From Paraphysoderma sedebokerense (lineage: Eukaryota > Blastocladiomycota > Physodermatomycetes > Physodermatales > Physodermataceae), in NCBI GenBank assembly GCA_025602915.1, contig JAHLJZ010000006.1, positions 1 through 64,000 of the forward strand: a stretch of DNA of 64,000 bases, given 5' to 3'. Made by a program: the position numbers and the translations under genes. The notes below the pieces were generated by a model that was given only the letters and a program-made list of their open reading frames with translations, was not told where the DNA came from and made no database searches. Shown in pieces: positions 63,674-64,000 of this stretch (positions are counted from its first letter, which is position 1; every line of letters starts with the position of its first letter).

Positions 63674-64000
63674 GGGGTAGTGTAATGTTTAGAGTAATAA
63701 AATAGGTAGTCTATTTATTGATTGAACAGTAATTGATGTGCCAGGAAATGAATCAGGGTGGAGTGACCTCATTTAATATACCTTGTCCACAGTGACGGTG
63801 TGACCGCCAGTGATATATTGAAGTAAAATTTATTTGTTGGATAATAAATATAACTGTTGATATTATGAATTTAATTATCACAGTAAAGAAATTTTCAATT
63901 CCTAGACATCCACTGCAGAGTACAACAGAGGAAGATACAAACAATGTAATAACTTTTCTTCGTCACACACCTCCACGGATTGATAACTCTTATCGACAAC
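63674..64000. other. Right-edge sequence, no gene supported
   Basis: AT-rich 3' flank of the AMSH gene. A minus-strand frame at 63753-63944 has a hydrophobic run (FTVIIKFIISTVIFIIQQ) but no ATG-supported structure or family resemblance. It might be part of a gene continuing beyond the window, but I cannot show this. Confidence 0.5.

Noticed and set aside
1-64000. Transposons, virus-like elements or CRISPR arrays
   Set aside because: No reverse transcriptase, transposase, integrase or capsid-like frame, long terminal repeats or regular spacer array was seen.

Overview
The window is eukaryotic nuclear DNA, gene-dense and moderately AT-rich. Introns are short (mostly about 50-130 nt) with GT..AG ends and often a CTAAC-like branch sequence. 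Three genes belong to the cilium or centriole: the dynein-2 (retrograde IFT) heavy chain, a C2CD3-like distal-centriole protein and a CIBAR/FAM92 BAR protein. Together with VPS51, V-ATPase subunit F, a HIR3/CABIN1-type protein and an AMSH protease in a compact genome, this fits a flagellated (zoosporic, chytrid-like) fungus best. A related unicellular opisthokont cannot be excluded from sequence alone. I saw no virus-like element, transposon, rRNA, tRNA or CRISPR array.

Layout. 1-5.8 kb: orphan seven-transmembrane (7TM) genes and a loose gene-poor stretch with a diverged tandem duplication. 5.8-19.7 kb (minus): the dynein-2 heavy chain DYNC2H1. 20.4-21.6 kb (minus): a second, intact copy of the first 7TM family, so the dynein gene is bracketed by an inverted pair of paralogues. 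23.1-26.7 kb (plus): VPS51 of the GARP/EARP tethers. 27.1-33.9 kb (minus): HIR3/CABIN1, divergent from 34.2-37.7 kb (plus), a GCNA-type SprT protease. 37.9-40.2 kb (minus): an armadillo protein resembling TMCO6, divergent from 40.5-41.7 kb (plus), CIBAR. 42.4-48.9 kb (plus): C2CD3. 49.1-50.0 kb (minus): VMA7. 50.7-54.0 kb (minus): a six-TM cyclic-nucleotide phosphodiesterase, divergent from 54.6-60.4 kb (plus), an SH3-SH3-DH-PH RhoGEF fused to a very long coiled coil. 60.5-63.7 kb (plus): an AMSH/STAMBP deubiquitinase.

Functional themes are flagellum assembly (DYNC2H1, C2CD3, CIBAR), endosome and vacuole traffic (VPS51, VMA7, AMSH), chromatin and DNA-protein crosslink repair (HIR3, GCNA) and signalling (7TM proteins, PDE, RhoGEF). 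The least-described content is the pair of orphan 7TM families at the left, one copy apparently broken and another reduced to a single exon, plus the unusual RhoGEF-coiled-coil and 6TM-PDE architectures. Gene models were spliced by eye and checked by reading-frame phase and by paralogue or remembered family sequence; exon ends not listed are approximate.
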